DNA of 64,000 nucleotides from Biomaibacter acetigenes (GTDB lineage: Bacteria; Bacillota; Thermosediminibacteria; Thermosediminibacterales; Tepidanaerobacteraceae): NCBI RefSeq assembly GCF_003691585.1, contig NZ_CP033169.1, positions 2,418,001 through 2,482,000 on the forward strand, in the 5' to 3' direction. Position 1 is the first letter of the stretch. Each line of letters starts with the position of its first letter. Shown here piece by piece: positions 55,529-64,000 of this stretch. The position numbers were made by a program, and so were the translations under genes. The notes beneath the pieces were generated by a model. It worked only from the letters and a program-made list of their open reading frames with translations, did not search any database and was not told the DNA's origin.

Positions 55529-56611
55529 TTACAACAGTTCTTCCCTCCCCATCTTCTTCAACTGTTCCACCACTTTTTTCACATCCTGGGCCTTCTTCTT
55601 GGGACATACCAGCAGAGCATCACTGGTCTCCACGACAATCATATCCTCTAATCCCACTGCGGCCACCAAACGGCCGTTGGAATATATGATGGAATTTCTG
55701 GTCTCTATATCCACAAAATCGCCCTTAGTGATATTGCCGTTTTCATCGGGCGGAAATACGCTTCCCAGGGAGTCCCAGCTTCCCACATCGTTCCATCCAA
55801 AATCCCCGGGAATAACTACCACTTCCTCAGCTCTCTCCATTATACCGTAATCGATGGATATATCCTGCAGGGTAGGATAAATATTTTCAACTGCTTCCCT
55901 TTCCTGGGCAGTGCCTATGTAGGGCTCGATTTCGGATATTTTGCGGTAAAGCCTCGGTAGGAAACGCTCGAAATTTGAAAGGATCACCGAGGTTTTCCAT
56001 ACGAACATACCGCTGTTCCATAGATAGTTTCCACTGTCGAGATATGCCTTGGCCTTGGGTACATCGGGCTTTTCCACAAACTCCACAACCTCAAAGGCGC
56101 TTTTTTCCTCAGCGGGTATGGATTTATCCCTATCAAACTTTATGTAACCATAACCTGTAGATGGGAAAGTCGGAGTAATTCCCATTGTGACCAGCTTACC
56201 CTTGTTTTCGGCTACACTGCAGGCAGCTCTTAAAATCCTCTGGAATTCACCCGTATTTTTTATATAATGATCAGATGGAAAAACTCCCATTACTGCGTCA
56301 CCACACCTTTTTTTTATGACAAAGGCCGCATAGGCTATGCATGCAGCGGTATTTCGGCCTACCGGTTCTATCAGGATATTTTCCCTGGGAATGTCATCGA
56401 TGACTACCTTGTTCAAAATCTTTTCCTGAGCTTTGTTTGTGACTATCAATATCTTTTCCGGCGGAATAATATCTTTTATTCTCTTTATGGTGTCATTTAT
56501 CATGCTGTCATCGCCGGTGATGTTCAAAAACTGTTTTGGTGTAGAAATCCTGCTCAAAGGCCAGAAGCGGGTACCCCCGCCGCCGGCCATGATAACTCCG
56601 TATCTATCCAT
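55529..56611 (-). CDS. manC: Mannose-1-phosphate guanylyltransferase
   Basis: 360 aa from the ATG at 56611 (GGGGG eight bases upstream). Makes GDP-mannose from Man-1-P and GTP. N-terminal nucleotide motif MAGGGGTRFWPLSR, PKQFLNI, EPVGRNTAACIA, and the active-site FVEKPD. It lacks the C-terminal isomerase domain of bifunctional ManC/AlgA. It is followed after 40 bp by capA, which suggests a cell-surface polymer unit. Confidence 0.93.
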   Translation of the reverse strand: MDRYGVIMAGGGGTRFWPLSRISTPKQFLNITGDDSMINDTIKRIKDIIPPEKILIVTNKAQEKILNKVVIDDIPRENILIEPVGRNTAACIAYAAFVIKKRCGDAVMGVFPSDHYIKNTGEFQRILRAACSVAENKGKLVTMGITPTFPSTGYGYIKFDRDKSIPAEEKSAFEVVEFVEKPDVPKAKAYLDSGNYLWNSGMFVWKTSVILSNFERFLPRLYRKISEIEPYIGTAQEREAVENIYPTLQDISIDYGIMERAEEVVVIPGDFGWNDVGSWDSLGSVFPPDENGNITKGDFVDIETRNSIIYSNGRLVAAVGLEDMIVVETSDALLVCPKKKAQDVKKVVEQLKKMGREELL

Positions 56612-56653
56612 CGACATTACCCCCATTAAAAAATAAACACACAATTAGTTTTA

Positions 56654-56684
56654 CCAAAAAAACAGGAAAAATCTCCTGTTTTTA
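56654..56684 (-). terminator. Terminator after the phosphoribosyltransferase gene
   Basis: AAAAACAGGA/TCCTGTTTTTTT hairpin on the minus strand, ten bases after the stop, ending in a seven-T run. Confidence 0.85.
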
Positions 56685-56692
56685 AACAAAGT

Positions 56693-57319
56693 TCAGGAAT
56701 TCAGCAGTTTTATTACCTCCTCATCCGTCACCTGGCCAAATTCCTCATAAAATTGCCCTACGGCATAAAAAGGCTCCTCCGATGAAAGGTAAACCACTTC
56801 ATCCACCTGTGGTTTCAATTCTGCCCAAGTATCGGGTGCGATAACCGGCGTCGCCAGAATGATTTTGCCGGCCTTCAGATCTTTTAAAAATGCTATGGCA
56901 GCCCTGACCGTGTAACCTGTGGCGATACCGTCATCCACCAGGATGGCTTTTTTCCCCAAAAGGCTCCGGTAGTAGGCATTTCCCCTGTACTTTTCAAGTC
57001 TTGCCCTTATCTCATCCACTTTTTTGCGGATTGCTCTTTCCATATACCCTTCATCAATGTGAAGTATATTGACAGTCCTCTCATCAATAATGGGATTCCC
57101 CGTAGGCCCCACAGCCCCTATAGCCAACTCCTCATTGAAGGGTGCTCCTATCTTCTTTGCAACTGTGATATCCAGGGGAACATTCAGGTAATCGGCTATT
57201 ACCCGTCCTATCACCACCCCGCCCCGGGGTATGGCAAAAACAACAACATCTTCATTATCCCTGTATTTTTCCAGTAGCATTGCAAGCTGCCGGGCTGCGT
57301 CCTCTCGATCTTTAAACAT
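56693..57319 (-). CDS. Phosphoribosyltransferase-fold protein
   Basis: 208 aa with the PRPP-binding loop AILVDDGIATGYT (about residues 123-135) and the FAIPRGGVVIGRVIA start region of the predicted phosphoribosyltransferases that are often stand-alone or fused to hydrolases. Substrate unknown; it lacks the specific hood motifs of HPRT or APRT. ATG with CTGGAGGTTACC upstream. The candidate structured RNA at 57.4-57.5 kb lies in its upstream region. Confidence 0.85.
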   Translation of the reverse strand: MFKDREDAARQLAMLLEKYRDNEDVVVFAIPRGGVVIGRVIADYLNVPLDITVAKKIGAPFNEELAIGAVGPTGNPIIDERTVNILHIDEGYMERAIRKKVDEIRARLEKYRGNAYYRSLLGKKAILVDDGIATGYTVRAAIAFLKDLKAGKIILATPVIAPDTWAELKPQVDEVVYLSSEEPFYAVGQFYEEFGQVTDEEVIKLLNS

Positions 57320-57419
57320 GGTAACCTCCAGATATACCCATCCACTTCAATAAATATCTCCTCTGTTATCAGCTTCTATTACAGTTATTATATACAGACC
57401 TTCGTCCCTTTAAGCATAG

Positions 57420-57541
57420 AAAGAAACTGCGGAGCAGTTTCAACACACCGCTGCAACGAGGCTGGGGATTAAACATGCCGCCTGTCTTGTTAATAGGAAC
57501 CCGACCGCTTAAAGAAACGGGGGACATCTTTTCGCCTCGTT
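57420..57541 (-). ncRNA. Candidate structured RNA of about 120 nt, class unknown
   Basis: On the minus strand a TATAAT (57548-57553) is followed, at the expected start-site distance, by an 8-bp closing stem AACGAGGC/GCCTCGTT (57534-57541 with 57455-57462). Inside are nested stems TGTC/GACA and CCCG/CGGG and an unpaired CCTATTAACAA stretch. After a short spacer comes a perfect GAAACTGC-TCC-GCAGTTTC hairpin (57423-57441) followed by TTTCTAT. The layout is that of a discrete small RNA or a riboswitch-attenuator before the phosphoribosyltransferase gene 100 bp downstream. The -35 is poor (CGATTA). I match it to no known class with confidence. Confidence 0.55.
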
Positions 57542-57613
57542 ATAAATATTATACGGAAATTTACTACCCTTAATCGATAACCAGGTCTATTTTTAAGTTT
57601 CTTTATATCTCCT

Positions 57614-57739
57614 TCAAAAGGAAGTTTTTGAATCGCCTGCAATATACTTTAAATATTGGAAAAAGTCGATGACTTTCTCCTTCATTATGTCAGGCGATTT
57701 TTTAAACTCTTCAATAAACTTCTCAATTTGCAGGCTCAT
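57614..57739 (-). CDS. Small ORF, 41 aa, antitoxin-like
   Basis: ATG at 57739 with GAGGTGG five bases upstream. The peptide MSLQIEKFIEEFKKSPDIMK continues with EKVIDFFQYLKY and is amphipathic, like the N-terminal half of DUF2281/antitoxin-type proteins. No toxin partner follows. It may be a remnant of a toxin-antitoxin pair. Confidence 0.5.
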   Translation of the reverse strand: MSLQIEKFIEEFKKSPDIMKEKVIDFFQYLKYIAGDSKTSF

Positions 57740-57814
57740 ACTATCCACCTCTTAACTATATAATTATCTACCAAAAAATATATCATTAATAGAAAGCTTT
57801 TTCAATGTTTTTTC

Positions 57815-58600
57815 TTAACTGAAAAAAGTCTGTTCCAGCGCTTCATCCGCCTTTGCTTCAAGCGCCTGCTCATCTCCGCTTCTTACCGTCTTGAATTCCA
57901 TGACAACTCCCTTTTTTGTGCCGTCTTCCGGGATTATCATGACATCGGGCCTGCCGTCTCCGGACTCTCTGTTGGATTTGACTTTATATTTTCCTTCAAT
58001 GTTCACAAGCAGCCCCAGAATAAAGGCGTGATAGAAATTTTCCGCCGAGTTTTCCCCTACATCGAAGTAGCTGAAGGTTTTGTTTACCAGGTATTGAAAT
58101 CCTGCTTTGAATTTTTCTATGTCTCCTTCAACCAGTTCTTTCAGAAGCTCTTTTATTTTATCCGATGTTACTTCTTCGCTTTCAAACCAGCCTGATATTA
58201 TGTCACGGTATAATTTGAGTATTTCTTTGTTGGGGATTTTTAAGTTGCATACTGTGTCTCCGTATTCGGTATGGCGAATATTAACCGCTTTTAAATACCC
58301 GCTCACCAAAAGCAGGCTCCAGAGCACTTCTTTGCCGATTATTTTCTTTTTCTGTATATCTCTGAAATTGGTGTCGGTGTCTATTATTTCGTCCTTGATT
58401 TCTCCGCCTTCTATAAGAGCCTGTATCTTTGACCCTGCTCTTTTGTATAAGCCTCACCCTGTCTCCAGATTTTCAGTTCTTTGAAAAGGAAGCTATGGTC
58501 CTCCCCGGTTTTTTCGAAGAAATACCGCAGCATTTTTTCTTCCACTTTGCGGCGTCCCCCTTCTTTTCCATAAATCCTTTAAATTTTTATATTGGGGTCA
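57815..58600 (-). pseudogene. Relic of an AAA-ATPase-like/PD-(D/E)XK nuclease protein
   Basis: The 3' part is an intact frame (57815-58327 and in frame up to about 58440) holding the PD-(D/E)XK domain typical of this large clostridial family (GRPDVMIIPEDGTKKGVVMEFK). Just upstream, in another frame (58440-58560), is MLRYFFEKTGEDHSFLFKEL and KIWRQGEAYTKEQ, which belongs near the N-terminus of the same family. The Walker A region and several hundred middle residues are missing, so a large internal deletion plus frameshift has destroyed the gene. A possible promoter (TTGACG...TAAAAT) lies near 58.8 kb. 58601-59027 holds no other gene I can support. Confidence 0.75.
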
Positions 58601-59027
58601 TTCCTCCGCCTCCCACAGTTTCCTGTCCAGAAAAGGAGGTATGTCCCCTAACCTATTATATCCTATAACATTTTGTGATACAACCTTTTTATAGCCGCCC
58701 CCTTGATTTTTGAACAATATAAAAGCCCCGGCCAGGGAAGCTGAACTCGAGCTCCTGCGCTGTCAATCCCGCCGGAGGATATGAAAGTGAAATTTTATTG
58801 ACAATTTACTTATCGTCAAGATTTTTCCTCTAAAAATTTTTTTCTTTTTAAAATATAAAGTATGTGTAGCATGCAAATAAAACGTTCAAGCTTTCTCCTT
58901 CGCTTCGCAGGGCTAAAGCCGTCAATTCGGCGTGTGTCTTGCTGCCGGCCGGAGCATTTCTGCATGCCGCCCCTGCTACGCTTATATCGAGCTTAAGAAC
59001 GTCTTTGGCTTCAATCTACGGTGCTCC

Positions 59028-59345
59028 TCATTTCTTCGCCACATATTTCCGTATATCAAATGCTACGGCGGATACAATGATAAGTCCCTTTATTATCAGT
59101 TGCCAGTAGGGGTTCATACCGATAAACGTCAGACCGTAATTGATAACACTGAATATAAGCACTCCGGCCAGTATTCCGGGGACAGTCCCAACTCCTCCTG
59201 TTATCGACACGCCGCCTACCACGCAGGCTGCTATGGCATCGAGCTCATACATGTTACCGTAATTGTTCGTTGCTCCGCCTGTTCTGGCCGCTTCCAGCAC
59301 CCCCGCCAGACCGTAGAGATCACTAGCGAATTTGTTTAATATCAC
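59028..59345 (-). pseudogene. C-terminal fragment of a sugar ABC transporter permease (RbsC/MglC family)
   Basis: 105 aa with the C-terminal family segment GLAGVLEAARTGGATNNYG, DAIAACVVGGVSITGG and the last two or three helices, ending IVSAVAFDIRKYVAKK. Complete permeases have about 320-390 aa, so more than 200 N-terminal residues are missing. The frame begins with GTG after an AGGTGAGGTG sequence, so a peptide may still be made but cannot form a channel. It probably belonged with the ATPase at 62.8-64 kb. Confidence 0.85.
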
Positions 59346-59483
59346 CTCACCTTCCTGTTGAGTTTTTTAACTCATCTTGTGGAGAATGGTGAGGGCTTTT
59401 TTCTACCTGCCGCTTTACTACTAATTGACCTAATAAAATTTTATACTATCATAGGAAAACATCGTCCATAGCATTTTCAGAAA

Positions 59484-61553
59484 TTATATCTTTAACTCCG
59501 CTCTCTGAATAATATGATCCTGGTATTCCTTATCCAATTCAACAAAATACCCGCTCCAGCCCCATACTCTTACGATTAGATTTCGATACAGTTCGGGTTT
59601 TTTTTGCGCTTCCAGCAGTGTTTCCTTGTTTAATGTATTAATTTGTAGCTGATGACCGCCCATATCCATGAATGTTTTAACAAGCATAGCCACCTTTGTA
59701 ATATTTTCATCGCTGCGGAAAACAGTATCGTGAATCTCAATGGTTAAAGGTCCTCCATTGATAGCAGCTTTCAAATTCGGCTTAACAAATGAACGTATAA
59801 TAGAAACAGGCCCTTTTGTTTTTATATTAAGACTCGGTGAATAGTTGGCAGATAAAAACTCACCCTTTTTCCTTCCATCAGGGGATGCATTCAACTCCTT
59901 ACCATGCCAAACGTAGTACATTGCAGATCCCGTACCTGCCCTATAGCATCCACCTCTATCGTTTGTCTTATCTTTGAGGGAATTAGCAAACATATCCACC
60001 AACTGAACTGCAATATTGTCCACATAGTCATCATCATTACCCATTTTTGGCGCTTCATATTTAAGCTTGGCCCACAGGTCTTCATAGCCATCATAATTTT
60101 CATTTATGGCATTTATAATATCCTCGGGCTTCACTGTCTTTTCTTCAAAAACAAACTTTTTAATCGCTGCCAAGGAGTCTGCAGCATTTGCTAGTCCCGT
60201 ACCGTGTAACCCGTAATTGTTGTACCTGGCTCCATGGGAGATATCCCTTGCATTTTTGATGCAACCGTCCATTAATATAGACATAAATGGGGCCGGTTCC
60301 ATGTATATGTCCTTGAACTTGTTTATCTCTTCATCTACTTCAGATTGTATTTCTTTTTTAACCTGTTCCATTAAAGAATCAAAATCTTTACATTCTTTTA
60401 GGCTTTCATGTATCACTTTTTCAACAACACGTAAATAAGAGAGTGCACCAATATTGGGGATATCCATTCCTACCGCGGGTATTATAAACTCCCAGCATGC
60501 CGCAACTACATAATTTCTTGCATCTTCAAGTGTATATCCTTTATCAAGCAGTCCGGGTATGACAACATCATCATTTGAGTATTGAGGAAATCCCAATCCT
60601 TGCTTGGTAAGCAAAGTCCCAAGCTCATAGAGCTTAAGGTCGGTTTTTTTATTAACTCGGAGGTTAATTTTAGGATCAATCAGTTTAAGTTCCAAACTTG
60701 CTTTCAGGCACATTTCAGAAAGTATGTTATATGCATCATTTCCATTCTCATCTACTCCACCGAGCACCATGCTCTGACCGTTGTCTCCCTGTTGCATCCC
60801 CGGATAAAGATCGCTATCCTTATTGAATGTTAGGAAAAATTCCTCCAAAAGCTCGAAGGCCTGGTCCAGATTCAAACGTCCGGCATCCAAATCCGCTTTG
60901 AGATAAGGGTACATATACTGGTCAAATCTTCCTACCGTATTATGATAATTGAAGGAAGCCCATAATGTAAAATGAAGGATGCGGAAAGATTGAAGAGCTT
61001 CGTGGAAGGTGGTTGCGCCGTATTTCGGCACACGCCTCAAGATTTCTGCAACTTCTTTATTGCCAACTCTTTCCGCTTCCTCTGCATATCTTTCGGTTAG
61101 CTGTAAAACTGCATCAATTGAATCTATAACGGCCTGCAAAAATTCCCTGCCTTTTGCATCCTCTGTAACTTCTAATGCTTGTATTGCTTCATTGCGGTGC
61201 GTCCAAAGCCCCAGCTTTATGGTAGTTGCATAGTTGGGTGAAATATTACATACTTTGCCCAGTTCATGAATATAATGGTTCTTTTTTATCTCTCTCCATT
61301 CATCAGGGGTAAAAATTTCAGGTATTTTAGGCATTGTCCTCATGAAAACGATTTTTTCATCTTCCATGATGATCGGTTTTTCCATCTCCAATACCCACCG
61401 AAGCCTTCTGGCAGCGCGCTGGATATCACTTAAATTGGCAGCAGCAAGCTCTTCGGTAAATCTTGTGAACACTGTAGGAGGAATATCCTGCCTGTATTGA
61501 TGATGCTTTTTGTTTAAAATGTTGCCCAGCATTTTTTCAATTCTCCTATTCAT
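59484..61553 (-). CDS. Glycyl-radical enzyme of unknown specificity (C-x-E eliminase type)
   Basis: 689 aa, shorter than most family members (about 780-850). The thiyl cysteine lies in AACWEF (C353) with a glutamate two residues later (E355), the C-x-E pattern of dehydratase/lyase-type enzymes rather than the CC pair of pyruvate formate-lyase. The glycyl radical loop is RVWGWSGYF with G665, where most families have RV(A/S)GY. The rest of the C-terminus (FVELDKEYQDHIIQRAE) aligns well with decarboxylase-type members. It overlaps its activase by four bases (ATGA). Substrate unknown. Confidence 0.9.
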   Translation of the reverse strand: MNRRIEKMLGNILNKKHHQYRQDIPPTVFTRFTEELAAANLSDIQRAARRLRWVLEMEKPIIMEDEKIVFMRTMPKIPEIFTPDEWREIKKNHYIHELGKVCNISPNYATTIKLGLWTHRNEAIQALEVTEDAKGREFLQAVIDSIDAVLQLTERYAEEAERVGNKEVAEILRRVPKYGATTFHEALQSFRILHFTLWASFNYHNTVGRFDQYMYPYLKADLDAGRLNLDQAFELLEEFFLTFNKDSDLYPGMQQGDNGQSMVLGGVDENGNDAYNILSEMCLKASLELKLIDPKINLRVNKKTDLKLYELGTLLTKQGLGFPQYSNDDVVIPGLLDKGYTLEDARNYVVAACWEFIIPAVGMDIPNIGALSYLRVVEKVIHESLKECKDFDSLMEQVKKEIQSEVDEEINKFKDIYMEPAPFMSILMDGCIKNARDISHGARYNNYGLHGTGLANAADSLAAIKKFVFEEKTVKPEDIINAINENYDGYEDLWAKLKYEAPKMGNDDDYVDNIAVQLVDMFANSLKDKTNDRGGCYRAGTGSAMYYVWHGKELNASPDGRKKGEFLSANYSPSLNIKTKGPVSIIRSFVKPNLKAAINGGPLTIEIHDTVFRSDENITKVAMLVKTFMDMGGHQLQINTLNKETLLEAQKKPELYRNLIVRVWGWSGYFVELDKEYQDHIIQRAELKI

Positions 61554-62395
61554 AAAACAACACTCCTTATACTATATTTTTTGAATGGGTTGAGATAAAC
61601 TCTTGGTTTTTGCTCCACATCAAATATTGGCTTATATTCTTTACCTAGCATAGAATACTTGGCCCCTGCCATCTTATTGTAGGGTAATAATTCTACCCTT
61701 TCCAAACTTTTTGCGTCTTTTAGCAGGGCCGCAATCTTCTCCATGTTTTCTTTAGTGTCAGTTATACCCGGTATTAAAGGAATCCGTATATAAAACTTTT
61801 TGCTTGTGCTGCAAAGATAATTCAGGTTTTTTAAAATCAATGTGTTATCTACTCCTGTTACTTCTTTATGTATTTTGGGATCTGTGGATTTGATATCCAT
61901 AAGGACAAGGTCAACAACGTCAGCCACTTTTTTGAAAACTTCTTCAGGTGCATACCCAGAGGTTTCTATGGCAACATGTATGGGTTTCAGTTCCTTGATA
62001 AGCTCTAGTAAAAACTCAGGCTGTGCCAAAGGCTCTCCACCTGATATAGTTATGCCACCATTGCTTTTTTCCAGAATCTCTTTCCCCTTTAGTAGTTCTC
62101 TTGCCAGATCCTTAGCCTCATATTCAATTCCACAGATTTTTCGAATATGGAGAGGGCATACATTTATACATGCACCACAGGCAATACATTTTTCATGCTT
62201 GCATATATCAATACATCTACCACAATGTATACAGGAACCTTTGCTTACCATTAATTCCTTTTTAAAAGACATTCCTTCCGGATTATGGCACCAATTGCAC
62301 TTTAAGGGACATCCCTTAAAGAAAACGGTTTTTCTTATTCCAGGTCCATCATGAACTGCAAATTCTTCAATATCGAATATCATTCCCTTTGTCAT
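61550..62395 (-). CDS. Glycyl-radical enzyme activating enzyme (radical SAM)
   Basis: 281 aa. Radical SAM motif GCPLKCNWCHNPEG (about residues 29-42), a ferredoxin insert with two [4Fe-4S] motifs (CIHCGRCIDIC and CIACGACINVC), then the GGITISGGEPLAQPEF segment. It installs the glycyl radical on the enzyme encoded immediately downstream. ATG with GAAGGGGTCAAAT upstream. Confidence 0.95.
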   Translation of the reverse strand: MTKGMIFDIEEFAVHDGPGIRKTVFFKGCPLKCNWCHNPEGMSFKKELMVSKGSCIHCGRCIDICKHEKCIACGACINVCPLHIRKICGIEYEAKDLARELLKGKEILEKSNGGITISGGEPLAQPEFLLELIKELKPIHVAIETSGYAPEEVFKKVADVVDLVLMDIKSTDPKIHKEVTGVDNTLILKNLNYLCSTSKKFYIRIPLIPGITDTKENMEKIAALLKDAKSLERVELLPYNKMAGAKYSMLGKEYKPIFDVEQKPRVYLNPFKKYSIRSVVL

Positions 62396-62829
62396 AATTT
62401 GACCCCTTCTATTTTACATCGCAGATTTTCGGAAACTTAGTTTCCTTTATTCTCAAACCCTCTCAAGAAGGCTATTGTTTTTTTACCTCTACTTGTTTCC
62501 GTTGCTAAAATAGCTGATATTTATAGATATCATGATATATCATTATATATCATAAGTATAATTGTGATTAATGCTAATATTTGCCTGAAATAATACTTGA
62601 CTTCTTAGATCTCCCCCATAATTGAAGCGGATGAAAACCCTCAGTTTTTTATGCTTATTTTAAGGGTTTTGATGATTATATAAAATTTTATATTCGCAAA
62701 AGGCCTCACGAATCCTTGAATTATATGACACCATCAGCATTTTATTAAGCATTTTTAAGAAATAGTGTGAATCGTGTTGTGTTGATTGTTTAAGTCCAAA
62801 TAATAGGGGGGCCAGTACACTTCATTATC
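62396..62829. promoter_or_regulatory. Regulatory gap upstream of the glycyl-radical genes
   Basis: 434 bp without a gene. It contains perfect palindromes GGAAACTTAGTTTCC (62431-62445) and ATGATATATCAT (62532-62543, inside a longer run of overlapping ATATC/GATAT elements), which look like regulator sites. An AAAACCCT/AGGGTTTT stem with a long loop (about 62634-62671) may be a weak terminator for the ABC ATPase gene. I see no clear -35/-10 pair. Confidence 0.5.
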
Positions 62830-64000
62830 TTAACCTGCTTTTATATTATTCTGTGTACCTATCATAAGTTCAAGAATTCTTTCCTGAGTCATATTCTTCT
62901 TATCGTTAATTTCTCCGACAATTCTTCCGTTTCGCATAACATATATCCTGTCACTCATTCCGATAAGTTCAGGAAGCTCTGATGATATCATCAAAATAGC
63001 TATCCCTTCGCTTGCTAATCGGTCAATTATCTTATAAATCTCCGCTTTTGCATTGACGTCAATACCTCTTGTAGGTTCATCAAGAATGAGAAGTCTTGGC
63101 TTTGAAGTCAGCCATTTTGCTAATACCACTTTTTGCTGATTGCCGCCGCTCAATGTGTTCACAATCTGATTTACGGATTTTGACACTATATTGAGCTCTT
63201 TGATTTTTTCTTCAGCAATTTTGTTCTCGATTCTTTTATTTATGAAGTAATTCTTAAATAAATTGCTGAGTGAAGCAAGCGAAATGTTTTCTTTAATGCT
63301 CATATCAAGAATCAGACCTTCATTCTTTCTATCCTCAGGGAGATATAACAAGCCCTTCTTAATCAATTCATGGGGCCTCTTCCTATTTATATTCTCTCCA
63401 AAATATGTGATTTCCCCATCCTTGAATGCTCTGGCGCCGAATATTGACTGTGCCAGTTCCGTCCTGCCTGAGCCTACCAGTCCTCCCAATCCTACGATCT
63501 CACCTTTTTTCACTTTTATATGAACAGGTTCAGTCCTATCGGATATTTTTAGGCCTTTTACCTCAAGAACAATTTCTTCCCTGACTTTATGGCTGCATTT
63601 GTACATTTCTTTTAGAGGCCTGCCTACCATCATTTTTATAATAGTATCATAATCAAATTCACTCCTTGAAAGAGTTCCGATATACTTTCCATCTCTTAAT
63701 ACCGTTATTCTATCCCCGATTTCTACTAGTTCTTCGAGTCGATGTGATATATATATTATACTGATTCCCTTAGATTTCATATCCCTGATCAAACGAAACA
63801 GAATATCAATTTCTTTTTTTGAAAGACTAGCCGTCGGCTCATCCATAATAACTATCTTTGACTCATTGGAAAGAACTTTGGCTATTTCTACAATCTGCTG
63901 TTGAGCTATGGACAGGTTATGTACCATAGTACTTGGATCTATATCAAAACCAAGTGACAACAGTAGTTCCCTGCTCAGTTTGTACATTGATTTTTTATCT
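62830..64000 (-). CDS. Sugar ABC transporter ATP-binding protein (RbsA/MglA family), partial at right edge
   Basis: At least 390 aa; the frame is open to the window end, so the N-terminal part of the first ATPase domain is missing. The end of domain 1 (LSIAQQQIVEIAKVL, VIMDEPTASLS, IYISHRLEEL) and all of domain 2 (GLVGSGRTELAQ, YLPEDRKNEG, LSGGNQQKVVLAKWL, LILDEPTRGIDV) are visible. Sugar-importer type with two fused ATPase domains. The partner permease expected next is found only as a fragment 3.5 kb downstream, beyond the glycyl-radical genes. Confidence 0.93.
   Translation of the reverse strand, partial: DKKSMYKLSRELLLSLGFDIDPSTMVHNLSIAQQQIVEIAKVLSNESKIVIMDEPTASLSKKEIDILFRLIRDMKSKGISIIYISHRLEELVEIGDRITVLRDGKYIGTLSRSEFDYDTIIKMMVGRPLKEMYKCSHKVREEIVLEVKGLKISDRTEPVHIKVKKGEIVGLGGLVGSGRTELAQSIFGARAFKDGEITYFGENINRKRPHELIKKGLLYLPEDRKNEGLILDMSIKENISLASLSNLFKNYFINKRIENKIAEEKIKELNIVSKSVNQIVNTLSGGNQQKVVLAKWLTSKPRLLILDEPTRGIDVNAKAEIYKIIDRLASEGIAILMISSELPELIGMSDRIYVMRNGRIVGEINDKKNMTQERILELMIGTQNNIKAG

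Noticed and set aside
1-64000. CRISPR arrays, insertion sequences, prophage or integrase genes
   Set aside because: I saw no regularly spaced direct repeats, transposase or phage genes anywhere in the window.

Overview
The window reads as chromosome of an anaerobic, low-to-medium GC, Gram-positive (Clostridia-type) acetogen. The evidence is a complete Wood-Ljungdahl gene set, oxygen-sensitive enzymes (Ni-CODH, acetyl-CoA synthase, [FeFe]-hydrogenase, a selenocysteine formate dehydrogenase, a glycyl-radical enzyme), AGGAGG-type ribosome binding sites, sigma-A promoters with 17-bp spacers, and many U-tailed intrinsic terminators. I cannot name the species; a Thermosediminibacterales- or Thermoanaerobacterales-like relative is only a guess.

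Region 1 (1-21.4 kb, all on the minus strand) is one Wood-Ljungdahl block. In transcription order it holds a 2x[4Fe-4S] ferredoxin, the selenoprotein FdhF (in-frame UGA with a SECIS hairpin), a HydA2-type [FeFe]-hydrogenase, a four-cluster HycB/CooF-like ferredoxin, cooS, cooC, fhs, fchA, folD, metV, metF, lpdA, acsF, acsD, acsC, acsE, acsB, gcvH and acsV, which runs off the left edge. The first four genes look like a hydrogen-dependent CO2 reductase (H2 + CO2 to formate). The rest carry formate to methyl-THF and combine it with CO into acetyl-CoA. Two strong promoters, at 21.43 and 17.81 kb, share a 19-nt box.

Region 2 (21.5-29.0 kb, minus) holds a Co/Ni ECF importer (cbiQ, cbiO, cbiM, PDGLE/CbiN), which matches the nickel and cobalt demand of region 1, and a branched-chain amino-acid ABC importer (livK-H-M-G-F) whose tail runs directly into cbiQ. 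Region 3 (29.3-43.5 kb) is mixed: a guanine-riboswitch-controlled purine permease, carA, a doubly FMN-binding lipoprotein, a YlqG/YlqH-like pair, a DUF2089/SHOCT pair, two tRNAs, lepB, cwlD, ubiX, amtB and an EndoQ-UvrD fusion. Several genes here are broken by single-base homopolymer indels, so either the assembly has errors or the genes are decaying.

Region 4 (43.5-52.4 kb) is a sigma-54-controlled mannose-family PTS operon with an Fe-alcohol dehydrogenase, a class I aldolase and a Zn-polyol dehydrogenase. It is driven by a LevR-type activator, and an array of repeats lies between regulator and operon. Region 5 (52.4-57.8 kb) holds an MFS exporter, a small cysteine-rich protein behind a palindromic operator, CapA, ManC, a phosphoribosyltransferase and a candidate structured RNA of about 120 nt. 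Region 6 (57.8-64 kb) holds relics (an AAA/PD-(D/E)XK gene and a truncated sugar permease) around an unusual glycyl-radical enzyme with its activase, next to a sugar ABC ATPase cut by the right edge.
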